From Bombella dulcis (lineage in GTDB: Bacteria > Pseudomonadota > Alphaproteobacteria > Acetobacterales > Acetobacteraceae), in contig NZ_JANIDV010000001.1 of the NCBI RefSeq assembly GCF_026385505.1, forward strand, positions 62,001-126,000: a stretch of DNA of 64,000 nt, read 5' to 3'. How positions within the stretch are numbered: position 1 is the first letter of the stretch; the number at the start of each line of letters is the position of its first letter. The translations under genes were made by a program, and so were the position numbers. Below are positions 62,127-64,000 of the stretch, piece by piece. The notes under the pieces were generated by a model. That model was not told the origin of the DNA. It saw only the letters and a program-made list of their open reading frames with translations, and made no database searches.

Positions 62127-63098
62127 ATGCGCCAGTTCCTAGATTTTGAAAAGTCGGTTGCCGAGCTTGAGACCAAGATCGGTGAGCTTCGTCAGGTTGG
62201 TCGCCAGGATAATGGCGCTGGTCTGGATGGTCTGAACATTGATGACGAGATGGCTCGCCTTGCGGAGAAGGCGGACAAGCAGCTCCGCAGCCTCTACAGC
62301 AAGCTGACACCGTTGCAGAAAGTGCAGGTGGCCCGTCACGCCCAGCGGCCTCATGCACTGGACTATATCGAATCCCTGATGACGGATTACACGCCACTGG
62401 CTGGTGACCGTGTTTTCGGGGATGATCAGGCCCTCATAGGGGGGCTGGCCCGTTTCCGTGGTCAGCCGGTCATGGTGATCGGGACGGAGCGTGGCTCCGA
62501 TACGGAGAGCCGCCTGCGTCATAATTTCGGCATGGCCCGTCCGGAAGGGTACCGCAAGGCCCAGCGTCTGATGCGCATGGCCGAGCGTTTCGGCCTGCCG
62601 ATCCTGACTTTCGTGGACACGGCCGGTGCGTGGCCGGGGATTGATGCCGAGGCCCGTGGACAGGCGGAAGCGATTGCCAGGGCGATTGATACCTGCCTCC
62701 AGGTCAAGGTGCCGCTGATCGCCACCGTGATTGGTGAAGGTGGGTCCGGTGGGGCCATTGCCATTGCGGCAGGTGACCGTGTCCTCATGCTGGAACACGC
62801 CATCTATTCCGTCATTTCACCGGAGGCGGCAGCGTCCATTCTCTGGCGTGACCCCAAGATGTCCCCGACGGCGGCTGAGTCCCTGAAGCTGACCGCACAG
62901 GACCTGAAGAAACTGGGACTGATCGACCATATCATTGATGAGCCTGTGGGCGGTGCCCAGCGTATGCCAGCCGAAGCCATCAACCGGGTGGGTGAAGCCA
63001 TTGCGGCAGAACTGGCAACCGTGCAGGCCATTCCGAAGGAAAGCCTCCTGTCACGTCGCCGGGAGCGGTATCTGGAGATGACACGGGCTGCCAGCTGA
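62127..63098 (+). CDS. accA: Acetyl-CoA carboxylase carboxyltransferase subunit alpha
   Basis: A 323-residue subunit that, with AccD, moves the carboxyl group from biotin to acetyl-CoA to make malonyl-CoA, the first step of fatty acid synthesis. 'FLDFEKSVAELETKIGELR' starts the family; 'FGMARPEGYRKAQRLMRMAERF', 'FVDTAGAWPGIDAEARGQAEAIAR' and 'VIGEGGSGGAIAIAAGDRVLMLEHAIYSVISPEAAASILW' are highly conserved. Start at ATG 62127; the GTG at 62097 would add ten unlikely residues. The bicarbonate it needs may come from the carbonic anhydrase at 53.3 kb. It is 80 bases after xerD. Confidence 0.97.
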   Translation: MRQFLDFEKSVAELETKIGELRQVGRQDNGAGLDGLNIDDEMARLAEKADKQLRSLYSKLTPLQKVQVARHAQRPHALDYIESLMTDYTPLAGDRVFGDDQALIGGLARFRGQPVMVIGTERGSDTESRLRHNFGMARPEGYRKAQRLMRMAERFGLPILTFVDTAGAWPGIDAEARGQAEAIARAIDTCLQVKVPLIATVIGEGGSGGAIAIAAGDRVLMLEHAIYSVISPEAAASILWRDPKMSPTAAESLKLTAQDLKKLGLIDHIIDEPVGGAQRMPAEAINRVGEAIAAELATVQAIPKESLLSRRRERYLEMTRAAS

Positions 63099-63124
63099 GC
63101 TGCCCTGTTCATAACAAGTTCTGG

Positions 63125-63156
63125 AAAGGCCGCTTCCCGGTGGAAGGCGGCCTTTT
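63125..63156. terminator. Bidirectional hairpin terminator
   Basis: AAAGGCCGC-TTCC with GGAAGGCGGCCTTT (one bulged base) and TTTT after, between convergent accA and the CinA-like gene. Confidence 0.82.
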
Positions 63157-63159
63157 CTG

Positions 63160-63921
63160 TCACGGGCTGCGTGGTGGATCGCCTTCTTTTGGGGTGAAAT
63201 CCAGCGTCTGGAGAAGGTCTTTCAGGGCGGAACCGGCCTGGATGACCGTATCAGCGTCATAGCCTTTGGCGACTAGGGCGACGCCCCGTTCCGTTCCGTG
63301 TTCAAACGGGTAGGAACCGATATCCAGTGTGGGAAAATCCTGCTGGATGGCGGTCAGCCTGTCGGCAAGGTCACCTTCATAGACGTCATGACTGTACCAG
63401 CTGGCACTTGTCAGTGGTGCCCCGGCTTCAAGCTGCGGAGCCAGCCAGTCGATCATGGCATGGAAGATGCGGGGGACTCCGGCCATGACATGCACGTTGC
63501 CCAGTGAGAAGCCGGGAGCCGTGGAAACGCTGTTCTTGATGGGGGTCGCCCCTTCTGGTAGCCATGCCATGCGCTGGCGTGCCCTGTTGAATTCACCAGC
63601 CGGGAAGAGGGCTTCCAGCTGACGGAAACTGTCTTCATGGCGTGTCAGGGGAACATTGAACGCTTCAGCCACACAGGCGGCGGTGATGTCGTCATGAGTC
63701 GGACCGATTCCCCCGCTGGTGAACAGGAGGTCGAACCGTGCCCGGCAGTCATTGACCGTGGCGATGATATGGTCAGCAATGTCCGGAATGACACGGACCT
63801 CCATCAGCCGGATGCCCCTGCCGTTCAGCGCATGGGCGAGAACCCTGATGTTGGCGTCCTGCGTGCGGCCAGAAAGGATCTCATTACCTATGACGAGAAA
63901 ACATGCGGTGCGGGGAGCCAT
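63160..63921 (-). CDS. CinA N-terminal (molybdopterin-binding MoCF) domain protein
   Basis: A 253-residue protein made of a single MoaB/Mog-type domain as found at the N-terminus of CinA: 'ACFLVIGNEILSGRTQDANI', 'FDLLFTSGGIGPTHDDIT', and 'GVPRIFHAMIDWL'. It lacks the C-terminal nicotinamide-nucleotide amidohydrolase domain of full CinA. Such short proteins are common in alphaproteobacteria and may be ADP-ribose pyrophosphatases or molybdopterin-binding; the reaction is not settled. It is convergent with accA. The 79 bases after its start codon, to the window edge, show nothing I can call. Confidence 0.85.
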   Translation of the reverse strand: MAPRTACFLVIGNEILSGRTQDANIRVLAHALNGRGIRLMEVRVIPDIADHIIATVNDCRARFDLLFTSGGIGPTHDDITAACVAEAFNVPLTRHEDSFRQLEALFPAGEFNRARQRMAWLPEGATPIKNSVSTAPGFSLGNVHVMAGVPRIFHAMIDWLAPQLEAGAPLTSASWYSHDVYEGDLADRLTAIQQDFPTLDIGSYPFEHGTERGVALVAKGYDADTVIQAGSALKDLLQTLDFTPKEGDPPRSP

Positions 63922-64000
63922 GAGCCTGTAATTCCCTTATGATGGCCGCAACGCTGTCCGGTGCGGGCGGTGAAACTGGGGCATCTTTCTGTTATCATAT

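Noticed and set aside
1..64000. CRISPR arrays, rRNA and tRNA genes, insertion sequences
   Set aside because: Looked for regular repeats, T-loop-like GTTCRA motifs and transposase proteins in the gaps; none was convincing.

Overview
The window comes from a Gram-negative alphaproteobacterium, most likely an acetic acid bacterium (Acetobacteraceae). The basis is the gene order dgt-argS-SPOR-scpAB-tatBC-serS, the alphaproteobacterial style of the tRNA synthetases, a plant-type (class II) DAHP synthase, a fused shikimate kinase/dehydroquinate synthase, and base composition that looks moderately high in GC. Genus cannot be fixed from the sequence alone. Almost all of the window is chromosomal core. 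I found no rRNA or tRNA gene, insertion sequence, integrase of mobile type, prophage gene or CRISPR array.

Layout. 1-2.3 kb: end of PBP2 (mrdA), rodA and a LysE-type exporter. 2.3-5.4 kb: glyQ-glyS on the minus strand. 5.6-9.4 kb: a DUF2076 protein, a Rieske/FAD (AIF-type) oxidoreductase, and a FemAB-like acyltransferase behind an AT-rich stretch. 9.6-13.8 kb: aspS facing a TonB-dependent siderophore receptor. 13.9-24.5 kb: a nucleotidyltransferase, erpA-xth, dgt, argS, a SPOR protein, scpA-scpB, tatB-tatC and serS. In the usual alphaproteobacterial order nagZ and tatA also lie here; both are absent. 24.7-33.7 kb: an orphan lipoprotein, a Suv3-like helicase, fpr, gor, a FUSC-type transporter and a small secreted protein. 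33.9-38.5 kb: class II DAHP synthase, nicotinate phosphoribosyltransferase with an overlapping acidic protein, and gltX. 38.5-43.3 kb: a KirBac-type K+ channel, trmJ-cysS, and a MATE exporter divergent from cysS. 43.5-48.5 kb: a four-gene efflux operon of the ytcA-mdtN-mdtO-mdtP type. 48.5-57.5 kb: an MFS exporter, rpsD, prfC, a secreted endonuclease/exonuclease/phosphatase-family protein with carbonic anhydrase, alaS and a GtrA-like protein. 57.6-64 kb: an OmpA-family porin, aroKB, a small membrane protein with xerD, accA and a CinA-like domain protein.

How it works together. The dominant theme is translation: eight aminoacyl-tRNA synthetase genes (glyQ, glyS, aspS, argS, serS, gltX, cysS, alaS) plus rpsD, prfC and trmJ. 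The second theme is the envelope and export: PBP2/RodA, Tat, OmpA, TonB receptor, and LysE, MATE, MFS, FUSC and MdtNOP exporters, which fits a bacterium living in acid- and toxin-rich niches. The third is redox and iron (erpA, fpr, gor, Rieske/FAD protein). Convergent gene pairs are repeatedly separated by short hairpins that look like shared bidirectional terminators.

I do not see a clear undescribed multi-gene system. The observations most worth checking are the loss of nagZ and tatA from the core cluster, a leader with alternative base pairing before argS, the AT-rich FemAB-like orphan, the low-GC lipoprotein with an operator-like inverted repeat, and the AT palindrome between the siderophore receptor and the nucleotidyltransferase.
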